DNA of 64,000 nucleotides, taken from positions 1,054,001 to 1,118,000 of the forward strand of contig JAGTTP010000001.1 in the NCBI GenBank assembly GCA_018223365.1, given 5' to 3'. The notes beneath the pieces were generated by a model. It saw only the letters and a list, made by a program, of their open reading frames with translations. It was not told the DNA's origin and ran no database searches. Shown here piece by piece: positions 23,867 through 32,647 of the stretch (its first letter is position 1; the number at the start of each line of letters is the position of its first letter). This stretch comes from Clostridiaceae bacterium Marseille-Q4145. GTDB lineage: Bacteria; Bacillota; Clostridia; Lachnospirales; Lachnospiraceae. The position numbers were made by a program, and so were the translations under genes.

Positions 23867-25051
23867 TTATAAACGTCCGTTTCTGTACTTTTCCAGGAAC
23901 AGATGAATTCTCTCAAATGGATCCAGAAGATCACTGATGGAAGCATCATGATTCAGGGTATCGATCAGAAGAGCAATGTATTTGCTCATGTCGCAGCTGA
24001 TGTAATACGGTCTGGATAAAAGCTCCGGTGACTGATAAATCAGGTTGGTGGTGAATACGCGGTCAAACAGTCCCTCTTCATATGCCTTGTCAAAACGTTC
24101 CATACCGTTGGTAAACAGACCAAAGGTGGAATACAGGAAAATACGTTTTGCATGAAGGGATTTTAACTGGCGTGCTACGTCGATAATACTCTCACCGGAA
24201 GAAATCATATCATCAATAACCAAAACGTCTTTGCCTTCTACATTGCTTCCCAGAAATTCATGGGCAACAATGGGATTGCGACCATTGACAATTTTGGTGT
24301 AATCGCGGCGTTTGTAGAACATACCCATATCAACTCCCAGAACGTTGGCCAGATAAACAGCACGTCCCATGCCGCCTTCATCCGGGCTGATTACCATCAG
24401 ATGATCACTGTCTACCTGAATGTCCCGTACATTGGTGAGCAGGGCTTTAATAAACTGATAAGCCGGCTGTACCGTCTCAAAACCGGACAGTGGAATGGCA
24501 TTCTGTACACGCGGGTCATGGGCATCAAAAGTAATGATATTATCCACTCCCATGTGAACCAGCTCCTGCAGTGCCAAAGCACAGTCAAGAGATTCTCTGG
24601 CGGAACGCTTATGCTGGCGGCTCTCATAGAGGAAGGGCATGATAACGGTGATACGTCTTGCTTTACCGCCGCAGGCTGCGATGATACGTTTCAGATCCTG
24701 ATAATGGTCATCAGGAGACATATGATTCTCGTGACCGCAAAGGGAATAGGTCATGCTGTAGTTGCACACATCTACCATAATGTAAAGATCGCGGCCGCGG
24801 ACAGATTCCTGAACAATACCTTTCGCTTCACCGGAACCGAAACGGGGTACTTTTGCATTCAGAAGGAAAGAATCCTGTTCGTAACCTTGAAAGGGAAGGC
24901 TGTTTTTATGTTCATTTGCACTTTCGTGCCGCCACTGAACCAGATAATCGTTCACCTTTTTTCCAAGATCTTTACAGCTCGGCAGGGCAATAATGCCGAG
25001 GGAGCCAACAGGAATTGTTTCAAGAACCCGTTCACTGCGCTGAATATTCAT
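23867..25051 (-). CDS. prs: Ribose-phosphate pyrophosphokinase (PRPP synthase)
   Basis: A 394-residue enzyme making PRPP from ribose 5-phosphate and ATP for purine, pyrimidine, NAD, His and Trp synthesis. The PRPP-binding loop is VLVIDDMISSGES. The N-terminal catalytic region has YIMVDVCNYSMTYS where the common short form has its conserved loop, the segment VIMPFLYESRQHKR, and the middle segment DNIITFDAHDPRVQ. It is about 75 residues longer than the standard enzyme, a variant I recall from Lachnospiraceae. GGAGGG precedes the ATG. The PRPP-using enzymes hpt (1-88) and xpt (31995) are in the same window. Confidence 0.9.
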   Translation of the reverse strand: MNIQRSERVLETIPVGSLGIIALPSCKDLGKKVNDYLVQWRHESANEHKNSLPFQGYEQDSFLLNAKVPRFGSGEAKGIVQESVRGRDLYIMVDVCNYSMTYSLCGHENHMSPDDHYQDLKRIIAACGGKARRITVIMPFLYESRQHKRSARESLDCALALQELVHMGVDNIITFDAHDPRVQNAIPLSGFETVQPAYQFIKALLTNVRDIQVDSDHLMVISPDEGGMGRAVYLANVLGVDMGMFYKRRDYTKIVNGRNPIVAHEFLGSNVEGKDVLVIDDMISSGESIIDVARQLKSLHAKRIFLYSTFGLFTNGMERFDKAYEEGLFDRVFTTNLIYQSPELLSRPYYISCDMSKYIALLIDTLNHDASISDLLDPFERIHLFLEKYRNGRL

Positions 25052-25149
25052 GAGATAACCCTCCGTATTGTATAAAATATAAAAGATATATAAAACTTAT
25101 TTTTCCATTTAAAACCATAACATCAGTACCTGCTACCGTCAAGGGGATT

Positions 25150-26112
25150 TCAACGGGAACCGGAAAGTTTTCTTCGAATCCGGATGTCACTCCCCGCAAA
25201 TTTGAGGAGTGTAAAGGAACTGGTGATACGGGAGAAAATTCGTTCACTGTATACGTCCCGGAACTGCTGCAGGGACAGATTGGTCGAAATGATGGTGGAA
25301 CGTCCGGATAATGCCCGTTCATTCAAAATCTGGAAGAGCTTGGATACCGTAAAGGTGTTGGAAACTTCCGTTCCCATGTCATCAAGGATCAGAAGGTCAC
25401 TTTCCAGAAGAGGCTCATAGGCCTTCCGGAACTGTTCGGAACTGTTTCCTATGGTGCCGGACAACAGTTCAAATAACTGGAATGACGTAAAATACACAAC
25501 GGAATATCCCTGGTCCAGAAGCTGTCCTGCAATACAGTTGGAAAGAAAGGTTTTTCCGGTACCGACAGATCCGTAGAACAACATGCTCCGCCCGTCTCGG
25601 GTAAACGTATCTGCAAAGTTCTGGCAGGTTCTGATGATGGACGGCATGGCTTTCTGTTGTTCCTCATCATAGACATCATAGGAAAGAGAAGAAAAATTTT
25701 CCTTCTGCAATACCTTTTCCATCCGGGAAGAAGAATAGAGGAGCTGAATTTCCTTCTGACGGAAACAATGACACTTCTTCCGGTCAATATATCCGGTGTC
25801 CTTACAATCCGGGCAGGTATAATGCATTTCCATGTAATCAACAGGATAGCCGGCATTTTTCAGAAGCAGATCCCGTTCCTGACGAAGTCTTGTCAGCTCC
25901 TGCCGGAGTGTCTCCAGTGCGTCGGGCTCTTCATCCATGAGCTTCTCCGCTTGCCGGACGCTGCAGGAAGACATGGTCTCCTGAATCTCCCGGATCCGTG
26001 GAATCTTCTCATAAATCTCATCAATCCGGGCACATTGCTGCCGGTAATTCTCATATTGTCTGCGGTCATACTCCCGCATAATGGAGTCATACTGACTGTT
26101 GGTCAATGCCAT
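25150..26112 (-). CDS. dnaC: DnaC/DnaI-like replicative helicase loader
   Basis: A 320-residue AAA+ ATPase of the IstB/DnaC group, which loads the replicative helicase at origins and restart sites. It has an N-terminal coiled region, a Cys cluster YTCPDCKDTGYIDRKKCHCF (zinc-binding in DnaI), Walker A YGSVGTGKTFLS, Walker B DLLILDDMGTE and sensor segment STIISTNLSLQQF. The gene follows dnaD by 33 nt on the minus strand, giving a primosome operon. An insertion-sequence IstB protein is an alternative for this fold, but the DnaD partner and the Cys cluster argue for the loader. Confidence 0.9.
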   Translation of the reverse strand: MALTNSQYDSIMREYDRRQYENYRQQCARIDEIYEKIPRIREIQETMSSCSVRQAEKLMDEEPDALETLRQELTRLRQERDLLLKNAGYPVDYMEMHYTCPDCKDTGYIDRKKCHCFRQKEIQLLYSSSRMEKVLQKENFSSLSYDVYDEEQQKAMPSIIRTCQNFADTFTRDGRSMLFYGSVGTGKTFLSNCIAGQLLDQGYSVVYFTSFQLFELLSGTIGNSSEQFRKAYEPLLESDLLILDDMGTEVSNTFTVSKLFQILNERALSGRSTIISTNLSLQQFRDVYSERIFSRITSSFTLLKFAGSDIRIRRKLSGSR

Positions 26113-26145
26113 GGTATCTTTTACCCCCTCTCCCCGTCAGGCATA

Positions 26146-27183
26146 TCAATGGTTCTGACTTTCCAACAGCTGTTTTTCCAGCTCATCAAAATCGTAATCA
26201 CGCTGCTGAAAATTAGAAAAGCCGGTAGATCTCGCTTGGGCGGGAGCGGAAGCACGGCGGGAGCTCTTTTTCTGATGCTCCTGATCCAGGGCGGACACAT
26301 CGGTCATATTATGTACATGCTGGTCAGACCAGCGCTGCAGGATCCGGTCTGCATACTCAAAATTTGGTTTATGAAGCCGCTCCATGGTTCTGCGGCAGGC
26401 TTCCAGAACCAGCTCCAGTGTAAAGTCATAGGTATCCAGCCATTTTTCGATATATTTAAGCTCCGGATCCACCGGATTCCGGTCGTTGATGCCGAAAGCT
26501 TTCATAATGGCGAAGGTATTTCTGCGGTAGGTAGTGGTTCGTTCCTTTGCCTGGCTGACGGTGGAAATACCATCCTCGGCCCATGCCAGGCCTACTTTGC
26601 GGATGTAGTGGATACTTTTGCTGCCTTTGCAGACACAGTATTCCACCAGATATTCAATAAGATCAGCGGAAAAATGAAGCTGATCATAAAAATAGAGCAG
26701 TGTCTCAATCTCAGAGGAAGATAAAGTCTTTCCAAGATACTGGTTGCATACGAAAAGAAGCTGCCGGCATTCTGCCTGCTGGGAGAACTGCTCCAGCTCT
26801 TCCGGGCTGTAGGATTTCTGGTCGGGAATGGTCTGCTGTGGCTGGGCAGATAAAGTTACGGTCTGGCTCTGTTCATTGGCAGGCGCCGGGATGCTGCACA
26901 GATAAATGCCCTGCAATACATTGGATGCATCGCATTCCAGAGAAAGAATTCCCTGTTTTTCCCAGTATTTGAGAGCGCGAAGAATGTCACTTTCCGTGCG
27001 GTCCAGCGCGTCTGCCAGTCCTGCCACGGATAATGCGAGATCCGGCCGGTTCAGGGCGCGCAGCAGATATAAATATACTTTTACATATTCACCATTGGCG
27101 CGGGGCATGTAGTAGTCCAGAAAATAATTGGAAATACTGGTCATACCGGCGCTTTCACTGGATTTTAAAACAAACTGGCTCAT
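26146..27183 (-). CDS. dnaD: DnaD-domain primosomal protein
   Basis: A 345-residue DnaD/DnaB-type replication initiation protein. The N-terminal winged-helix domain (about residues 20-105) contains VYLYLLRALNRPDLALSVAG and TESDILRALKYWEKQGIL. A Gln/Pro-rich linker leads to the C-terminal DnaD-like domain with LETLLYFYDQLHFSADLIEY followed by IHYIRKVGLAWAEDGI. These proteins remodel DNA at oriC and recruit the helicase loader, encoded just downstream. GAGGAG precedes the ATG at 27183. The region upstream carries a cluster of DnaA boxes, which suggests control by DnaA. Confidence 0.9.
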   Translation of the reverse strand: MSQFVLKSSESAGMTSISNYFLDYYMPRANGEYVKVYLYLLRALNRPDLALSVAGLADALDRTESDILRALKYWEKQGILSLECDASNVLQGIYLCSIPAPANEQSQTVTLSAQPQQTIPDQKSYSPEELEQFSQQAECRQLLFVCNQYLGKTLSSSEIETLLYFYDQLHFSADLIEYLVEYCVCKGSKSIHYIRKVGLAWAEDGISTVSQAKERTTTYRRNTFAIMKAFGINDRNPVDPELKYIEKWLDTYDFTLELVLEACRRTMERLHKPNFEYADRILQRWSDQHVHNMTDVSALDQEHQKKSSRRASAPAQARSTGFSNFQQRDYDFDELEKQLLESQNH

Positions 27184-27291
27184 TTAAGACTCTCCTCATC
27201 GCAGGATGGCTGAAAGCATAATCCTGCCATATACGGAGTATAGCACAGCTCTTTGGAAAAAGAAATAGGAGGACAAACGAGGGAAAGCAGA

Positions 27292-27488
27292 TGTGGATAA
27301 TGTGGATAACTTAGTGGACAGTTTTCATTATTGGAAACCGAATTCGACAGAAAATGACTGTAATTTCAAAGAAAACCAGGATTCTGACAAAAATGGTTTC
27401 ACCGTATTATGTAAATGTCTTATCCACGAAAAAATCCACATATTTATACAACTTTGAATGTTGATAAACATGTGGATAATGTGGATAA
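27292..27488. promoter_or_regulatory. DnaA-box cluster upstream of dnaD
   Basis: Four perfect boxes (TGTGGATAA, i.e. TTATCCACA on the minus strand) lie at 27292-27300, 27301-27309, 27471-27479 and 27480-27488, as two abutting head-to-tail pairs. Near-consensus boxes are TTATCCACG at 27420-27428, AAATCCACA at 27432-27440 and TGTTGATAA at 27459-27467. The whole gene-free gap between murC and dnaD (27184-27490) is occupied by them. No AT-rich 13-mer array typical of oriC was recognised. Confidence 0.85.
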
Positions 27489-27490
27489 CT

Positions 27491-28870
27491 TTATTTTGAT
27501 AATAAATTTTCCCCGATTTTCAGCACATCTCCGGCACCCATAGTTATCAACAGGTCCCCGTGCATACATTTTTTCAATAAAAATTTTTCGATTTCGTCAA
27601 AAGTGGAAAAGTAATAACAGGGTTTGCCAAGTTTCTCGATCTCTGCCTGCAGGGTCTGGGAACTGATGCCCAAGGTATCTGTCTCCCTTGCTGCGTAAAT
27701 ATCTGCCAGAACGATGTGGTCTGCGTGGGAAAGAGCTTTTGCAAACTGCTGCATAAATGCTTTGGTTCTGGTATAGGTATGAGGCTGGAAAACACACCAC
27801 AGCTCTTTGTGGGGATAGTTGGCAGCAGCTTTTAAGGTTGCCTCGATCTCTGTCGGATGATGTGCGTAGTCATCAATGATGGTAAATCCATTGACTTCGC
27901 CTTTGTACTGGAAGCGGCGGTCGGTGCCGTGGAACATGGAAAGACCGTCACAGGCTTCTGCGAAGGTGATGCCAAGCTCCATGGAGGTAGCCAGGGAAGC
28001 CAGCGCATTAGAGACATTGTGAAGTCCTGGTACGTGAAGGGTAACGGAGCCCTCTTCTTTGCCATGGCGAATCAGTTGGAAGGAAGCACAGCCCTTTTTG
28101 TCATAGGAAATATTTTTTGCCGTATAATCTTCAGAACCGGTCAGACCGTAGTTGATAACGCGGGCTTTTACGTCTTCTGTAATTTCTTCCGGATGTGCAA
28201 TTTCACCGTTCAGAACTAAAAGTCCGTCTTCCGGAAGAAGTTTTGCAAACCGGTGGAAAGAATTTCGAATGTCAGCCAGATCCTTGAAGAAATCCAGATG
28301 ATCTTCTTCTATATTTAAGATGACAGCCACCGTCGGGAAAAAGGACAGGAAGCTGTTGGTATATTCGCACGCTTCGGTAAGAAACAGGTCAGAATGCCCC
28401 ACACGGATATTTCCACCGATTTCCGGAAGAATGCCGCCTACGGAAATGGTAGGATCTTTCTGGGCCTCCATGAAAATCATGGACAGCATGGAGGTAGTTG
28501 TGGTTTTGCCGTGGGTTCCGGAAATACCGATGGCCGTATGATAATTTTTCATGATCTGCCCCAGCAGTTCGGCACGGGTGAGCATGGGAATGGCTTGTTT
28601 TCTGGCCTCTGCAAATTCCGGATTGTCCGGATGAATGGCAGCTGTGTAGACAACCACGTCAATGCCGGAAATAATGTTGGCAGCTTTCTGTCCGTAGAAA
28701 ACGGTGGCTCCTTTAGAAACCAGGTGATCGGTCAGTTCGCTTTCTTTTGCGTCGGAACCGGATACGGTGAATCCTTCCTTCAGAAGGATTTCGGCAAGAC
28801 CGCTCATACTGATGCCGCCAATGCCGATAAAATGTACATGAACCGGTGATTCGAAATTTATCTGATACAT
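27491..28870 (-). CDS. murC: UDP-N-acetylmuramate--L-alanine ligase
   Basis: A 459-residue cytoplasmic Mur ligase adding L-alanine to UDP-MurNAc in peptidoglycan synthesis. The UDP-binding domain starts HVHFIGIGGISMSGLAEILL; the ATP loop GTHGKTTTTSM is at 118-128; central-domain motifs ACEYTNSFL and EEDHLDFF and the C-terminal FQPHTYTRTKAF are present. Length is normal. Its stop codon nearly touches the second DnaA-box pair. No other cell-wall genes adjoin it; the neighbours are replication genes and the divergent glgC. Confidence 0.96.
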   Translation of the reverse strand: MYQINFESPVHVHFIGIGGISMSGLAEILLKEGFTVSGSDAKESELTDHLVSKGATVFYGQKAANIISGIDVVVYTAAIHPDNPEFAEARKQAIPMLTRAELLGQIMKNYHTAIGISGTHGKTTTTSMLSMIFMEAQKDPTISVGGILPEIGGNIRVGHSDLFLTEACEYTNSFLSFFPTVAVILNIEEDHLDFFKDLADIRNSFHRFAKLLPEDGLLVLNGEIAHPEEITEDVKARVINYGLTGSEDYTAKNISYDKKGCASFQLIRHGKEEGSVTLHVPGLHNVSNALASLATSMELGITFAEACDGLSMFHGTDRRFQYKGEVNGFTIIDDYAHHPTEIEATLKAAANYPHKELWCVFQPHTYTRTKAFMQQFAKALSHADHIVLADIYAARETDTLGISSQTLQAEIEKLGKPCYYFSTFDEIEKFLLKKCMHGDLLITMGAGDVLKIGENLLSK

Positions 28871-29096
28871 AGTGAAACGCAGCCTTTCTTAGAGAATATA
28901 GTATTTTTTATATTATATCTTATTTGAAAGAAAAAGCAATGAAAGTCTATGGAATATTCGGTGTGATTTGTGAAACTAAACAAAAAATAAGATGCGTAAA
29001 TGTAAAAAATGACGAATGAAATAGTACATCCGTTTTATGAAGTTAAAGAAAAAGTCAAAAAATGTAAAAAATAGAGAATCATTTTAGTGAAAAATG
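28871..29096. other. AT-rich intergenic region between divergent murC and glgC
   Basis: No ORF is supported. The related segments AATGTAAAAAATGACG (about 28999) and AATGTAAAAAATAGAG (about 29061) recur about 60 bp apart. Promoters for both genes should lie here, but only the glgC one is clear. Confidence 0.5.
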
Positions 29097-29125
29097 TTCA
29101 CCATTTACAAAAGGTGTGCTATAAT
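29097..29125 (+). promoter_or_regulatory. Promoter of the glgCD operon
   Basis: TTCACC (29097-29102), 17-bp spacer, perfect TATAAT (29120-29125), 43 bp before the GTG start. Confidence 0.65.
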
Positions 29126-29168
29126 AAGTCCATCATAACATTCATATGTTGCGGCAAGAGGTGATAGC

Positions 29169-30443
29169 GTGATTAAAAAAGAAATGATTGCCATGCTTTT
29201 AGCTGGCGGACAGGGAAGCCGATTAGGGGTACTCACCGCGAAGGTTGCAAAACCGGCGGTTGCCTTTGGTGGCAAGTATCGGATTATTGACTTTCCTTTG
29301 AGCAACTGTATCAATTCCGGCATCGATACGGTCGGAGTCTTGACACAGTATCAGCCATTACGATTAAACACACATATCGGAATCGGCATGCCCTGGGACC
29401 TGGACAGAAATAACGGAGGAGTGACGATTCTTTCACCTTATGAGAGAAGTGCCGGAAGTGACTGGTACTCTGGAACGGCGAATGCGATCTATCAGAATAT
29501 TGATTATATCGATAATTATAATCCGGAATATGTACTGATCCTGTCAGGAGACCATATTTACAAGATGGATTATGAAGTGATGTTGGATTATCACAAGGAG
29601 AACAATGCGGCAGTAACCATTGCCTGTATGCCGGTTCCGTGGGAAGAGGCCAGCCGTTTCGGAGTTGTGGTGACAGATGAGAATGGACAGGTGAAGGAGT
29701 TTGAAGAAAAGCCTGCCAATCCCAGAAGCAACCTGGCTTCCATGGGAATTTACATATTTACATGGAAAGTGTTAAGAGAAGCGCTGATTAAGATGCGTTC
29801 AGTTCCTGGCTGTGATTTTGGAAAGCATATTCTTCCGGAATGTCTGGAAAATGGCGAAAGGCTGTTCGCGTATGAGTATAATGGCTACTGGAAGGATGTA
29901 GGAACCCTTGGGTCCTACTGGGAAGCCAATATGGAACTGATCGACATTATTCCGGAGTTTAATCTTTATGAGGAATTCTGGAAGATTTATACGAAGAGTG
30001 ATGCAGTTCCGCCGCTTTATGTATCGGAAGACGGTTTTGTTGAGAGGAGCATTGTATGCGGAAATTCGGACATTGAAGGTACAGTTATCAATTCCGTCCT
30101 CGGTGCAGGGGTTCACATCTGTAAGGGTGCTGTGGTGAAGGATTCTATTATCATGAAGAATACCGTCATTGGAGCAGGAAGTCAGGTGAACAAGGCCATC
30201 ATTGCAGAAGATGTGGTGGTGGGTGAGAACTGTGAACTGGGTGTGGGAGAGGATATCCCCAATAAGATCAATCCGAAAGTATACTCCTACGGTCTTGTGA
30301 CCATCGGAGAGAACACGGTCATCCCGTCAAATGTGAAGATAGGCCTGAATACAGCAATTTCCGGCAAGACAGAAGAAAGTGATTATCCGGATGGCATCCT
30401 GGCCAGCGGTGAGACTTTAATTAAGGCAGGTGAACGGGTATGA
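29169..30443 (+). CDS. glgC: Glucose-1-phosphate adenylyltransferase, catalytic subunit
   Basis: A 424-residue enzyme making ADP-glucose from glucose 1-phosphate and ATP, the committed step of glycogen synthesis. The nucleotidyltransferase opening AMLLAGGQGSRLGVLTAKVA and the segments GGKYRIIDFPLSNCINSG, YRGTA-like WYSGTANAIYQN, LSGDHIYKMDY and FEEKP are present. A left-handed beta-helix C-terminal domain follows (hexapeptide-like VIGAGSQVNKAIIAEDVVVG). The GTG start at 29169 follows AAGAGG. It overlaps glgD by 4 nt (ATGA), so the two subunits are translationally coupled. Confidence 0.96.
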   Translation: MIKKEMIAMLLAGGQGSRLGVLTAKVAKPAVAFGGKYRIIDFPLSNCINSGIDTVGVLTQYQPLRLNTHIGIGMPWDLDRNNGGVTILSPYERSAGSDWYSGTANAIYQNIDYIDNYNPEYVLILSGDHIYKMDYEVMLDYHKENNAAVTIACMPVPWEEASRFGVVVTDENGQVKEFEEKPANPRSNLASMGIYIFTWKVLREALIKMRSVPGCDFGKHILPECLENGERLFAYEYNGYWKDVGTLGSYWEANMELIDIIPEFNLYEEFWKIYTKSDAVPPLYVSEDGFVERSIVCGNSDIEGTVINSVLGAGVHICKGAVVKDSIIMKNTVIGAGSQVNKAIIAEDVVVGENCELGVGEDIPNKINPKVYSYGLVTIGENTVIPSNVKIGLNTAISGKTEESDYPDGILASGETLIKAGERV

Positions 30444-31558
30444 GAGCAATCGGACTTATATTAGCAGGCGGAAATAACCACAGAATGAAAGAATTGTCCA
30501 CCAAGCGGGCCATTGCAGCCATGCCGGTGGCAGGCAGTTACCGAAGTATTGATTTTGCACTGAGCAACATGTCTAATTCCCATGTACAGAAGGTTGCAGT
30601 GCTGACCCAATATAATTCCCGTTCCCTGAATGAACATCTGAGTTCTTCCAAATGGTGGAATTTCGGACGGAAACAGGGTGGACTTTATCTCTTCACCCCG
30701 ACAGTGACAGCTGAGAATAATTCCTGGTACCGGGGAACGGCAGATGCGATTTGGCAGAATCTGGACTGGTTAAAGCAGAGCCATGAACCCTATGTGGTCA
30801 TTGCATCCGGGGATGGCATTTACAAGCTGGATTATGGCAAGGTTCTGGAATATCACATTGATAAAAAAGCAGATATTACCATTGTCTGCAAAGAAATGGC
30901 AGCGGGAACAGATATGAGCCGTTTTGGTGCCGTCAAAGCGGATGACAATGGAAGAGTCATTGATTTTGAAGAGAAACCCATGGCAACGGATGCACATATG
31001 GTTTCCTGCGGTATTTACATTATCCGCAGACGACAGCTTATTGAGCTGATTGAAAAATGTGCAGAGGAAGACCGTTATGATTTCGTAAGTGACATTCTGA
31101 TCCGCTATAAGAATATCAAGCGGATTTATTCCTACAAGCTTGATACTTACTGGAACAGTATTTCTTCTGTAGATGCCTATTATCAGACAAATATGGATTT
31201 CCTGAAGGCAGATGTGAGAAAGCATTTCCTGAAGGACTATCCGGAAGTGTATTCCAGAGTACTGGATCTTCCGCCGGCGAAATATAATGCCGGTTCCAAC
31301 GTGAAGAACAGTCTGGTAGCCAGTGGGTGTATTATCAACGGCACAGTAGAGAACAGTGTTCTCTTTAAAAAAGTATTTGTAGGCAACAACTGTGTGATTA
31401 AAAATTCAATTATTTTAAATGATGTGTATCTGGGTGACAATACTTATATTGAAAACTGTATTGTAGAGAGCCGGGATACCATTCGTGCAAACTCCCGGTT
31501 TGTGGGAGAGGAAGGAGTCAGGGTCGTCATCGAAAAAAATGACAGATATATGATGTAA
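30440..31558 (+). CDS. glgD: Glucose-1-phosphate adenylyltransferase-like subunit GlgD
   Basis: A 372-residue paralogue of GlgC that in Firmicutes forms a GlgC-GlgD heteromer with raised activity. It keeps the overall fold (LILAGGNNHRMKELSTKRAI, AGSYRSIDFALSNM, WYRGTADAIWQNLDWL, beta-helix C-terminus) but the nucleotide loop is altered (GGNNHRMKE where GlgC has GGQGSRLGV), as expected for the regulatory subunit. The ATG lies in the overlapping ATGA with glgC. spoVG follows 36 nt later with its own ribosome site and may be co-transcribed. Confidence 0.94.
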   Translation: MRAIGLILAGGNNHRMKELSTKRAIAAMPVAGSYRSIDFALSNMSNSHVQKVAVLTQYNSRSLNEHLSSSKWWNFGRKQGGLYLFTPTVTAENNSWYRGTADAIWQNLDWLKQSHEPYVVIASGDGIYKLDYGKVLEYHIDKKADITIVCKEMAAGTDMSRFGAVKADDNGRVIDFEEKPMATDAHMVSCGIYIIRRRQLIELIEKCAEEDRYDFVSDILIRYKNIKRIYSYKLDTYWNSISSVDAYYQTNMDFLKADVRKHFLKDYPEVYSRVLDLPPAKYNAGSNVKNSLVASGCIINGTVENSVLFKKVFVGNNCVIKNSIILNDVYLGDNTYIENCIVESRDTIRANSRFVGEEGVRVVIEKNDRYMM

Positions 31559-31594
31559 GTTCCACCAATAAAAAGAGATTACGAGGAAAGATTT

Positions 31595-31864
31595 ATGAAG
31601 ATTACAGATGTACGGATTCGGAAAGTAGCAAAAGACGGAAAAATGAAAGCGGTAGTATCCATTACTCTTGATGGTGAATTTGTAGTTCACGATATCAAAG
31701 TCATAGAAGGAGAAAAGGGACTCTTTATTGCAATGCCAAGCAGAAAGGCATCTGATGGAGAATACAGGGATATTGCTCATCCGATCAATTCTTCAACGCG
31801 TGACACGATTCAGATGACGATTCTTGAAAAATATCAGGAATCTCTGGTGGAAGCTGTAGAATAA
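31595..31864 (+). CDS. spoVG: Septation/sporulation regulator SpoVG
   Basis: An 89-residue protein with the full SpoVG pattern: MKITDVRIRKVAKDGKMKAV at the start and the segments FVVHDIKVIEG, GLFIAMPSRK and DIAHPINSSTRD. SpoVG is a site-specific DNA- and RNA-binding protein that affects septation, capsule and sporulation genes. Length is normal. GAGGAAAG precedes the ATG. Its terminator follows within 20 nt. Presence of spoVG is usual in spore-forming Firmicutes but is not proof of sporulation. Confidence 0.95.
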   Translation: MKITDVRIRKVAKDGKMKAVVSITLDGEFVVHDIKVIEGEKGLFIAMPSRKASDGEYRDIAHPINSSTRDTIQMTILEKYQESLVEAVE

Positions 31865-31880
31865 AATCAGGATAAAATTG

Positions 31881-31910
31881 CCCCGCAACCATAAGGCTGC
31901 GGGGTTTTTT
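31881..31910 (+). terminator. Terminator after spoVG
   Basis: CCCCGCA (31881-31887) pairs with TGCGGGG (31898-31904), with extra CC/GG pairing inside, followed by T6. Confidence 0.9.
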
Positions 31911-31930
31911 CATCAATCCGAAGGAAAGCA

Positions 31931-31959
31931 TTGCAATCTAGGATGGGGTGGGGTAGAAT
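31931..31959 (+). promoter_or_regulatory. Promoter of xpt
   Basis: TTGCAA (31931-31936), 17-bp spacer, TAGAAT (31954-31959). Only about 35 nt of leader remain before the ATG, too short for the guanine riboswitch often found before xpt. Confidence 0.6.
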
Positions 31960-31994
31960 AGATAAAAATTATTCGCCAGGAGAGGAACGGTAAT

Positions 31995-32579
31995 ATGGAA
32001 CTTTTAAAAGAACGAATCCGTAAAGACGGTGTGATGAAACCAGGTAATGTGCTGAAAGTAGACAGTTTTCTGAATCATCAGATGGACGTGAAACTGTTTA
32101 ATGAAATGGGAAAAGAGTTTAAGCGCAGATTTGAGGGAGTCAGGATTGACAAAATTCTGACTATCGAGGCTTCTGGTATTGGAATTGCTGCTATTGTAGC
32201 GCAGTATTTTGATTGTCCGGTAGTATTTGCAAAAAAATCCCAGTCCATTAATCTGGATGGCACCATGCTTTCTTCCCAGATTGAATCTTTTACCCACAAA
32301 CGGAAATATGAGGTAATTGTGGCAAGCCGTTTTATTCGTCCTGATGAAAATATTCTGATTATCGATGACTTTATGGCAAATGGATGTGCGGCAGCAGGCT
32401 TATGTGAGATTGTAGAAGCGGCACATGCCAATGTGGCAGGTATCGGTATAGTGATTGAAAAAGGCTTCCAGCACGGCGGCGCTATGCTTCGTGATCGTGG
32501 ATACCGTGTGGAATCTCTTGCCATTGTGGAAGAGATGGATCCGGAAAACCAGACGATTCGTTTCCGGGATGATGATTAA
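31995..32579 (+). CDS. xpt: Xanthine phosphoribosyltransferase
   Basis: A 194-residue purine-salvage enzyme converting xanthine and PRPP to XMP. It starts MELLKERIRKDGVMKPGNVL, has the family segment IEASGIGIAAIVA and the PRPP loop ILIIDDFMANGCAA. Length matches the Bacillus enzyme. GGAGAGG precedes the ATG. It has its own promoter and a strong terminator, with no pbuX permease gene next to it. The leader is too short for a purine riboswitch. Confidence 0.94.
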   Translation: MELLKERIRKDGVMKPGNVLKVDSFLNHQMDVKLFNEMGKEFKRRFEGVRIDKILTIEASGIGIAAIVAQYFDCPVVFAKKSQSINLDGTMLSSQIESFTHKRKYEVIVASRFIRPDENILIIDDFMANGCAAAGLCEIVEAAHANVAGIGIVIEKGFQHGGAMLRDRGYRVESLAIVEEMDPENQTIRFRDDD

Positions 32580-32603
32580 TCCATTGGCAAAATGACAGAA
32601 AAC

Positions 32604-32640
32604 GAGGGACTGTACCTTACAGGTACAGTCCCTCTTGTTT
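32604..32640 (+). terminator. Terminator after xpt
   Basis: GAGGGACTGTACC (32604-32616) pairs perfectly with GGTACAGTCCCTC (32622-32634), loop TTACA, then TTGTTTTTTT. It may also stop the convergent fprA transcript. Confidence 0.92.
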
Positions 32641-32647
32641 TTTTGGG

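Noticed and set aside
27292..27488. Chromosomal origin oriC
   Set aside because: Despite the DnaA boxes, dnaA/dnaN are not adjacent and no AT-rich unwinding array was recognised; a regulatory or titration site fits better.
31911..31994. Guanine riboswitch before xpt
   Set aside because: Only about 35 nt separate the promoter from the start codon, and no aptamer-like three-way junction is seen.
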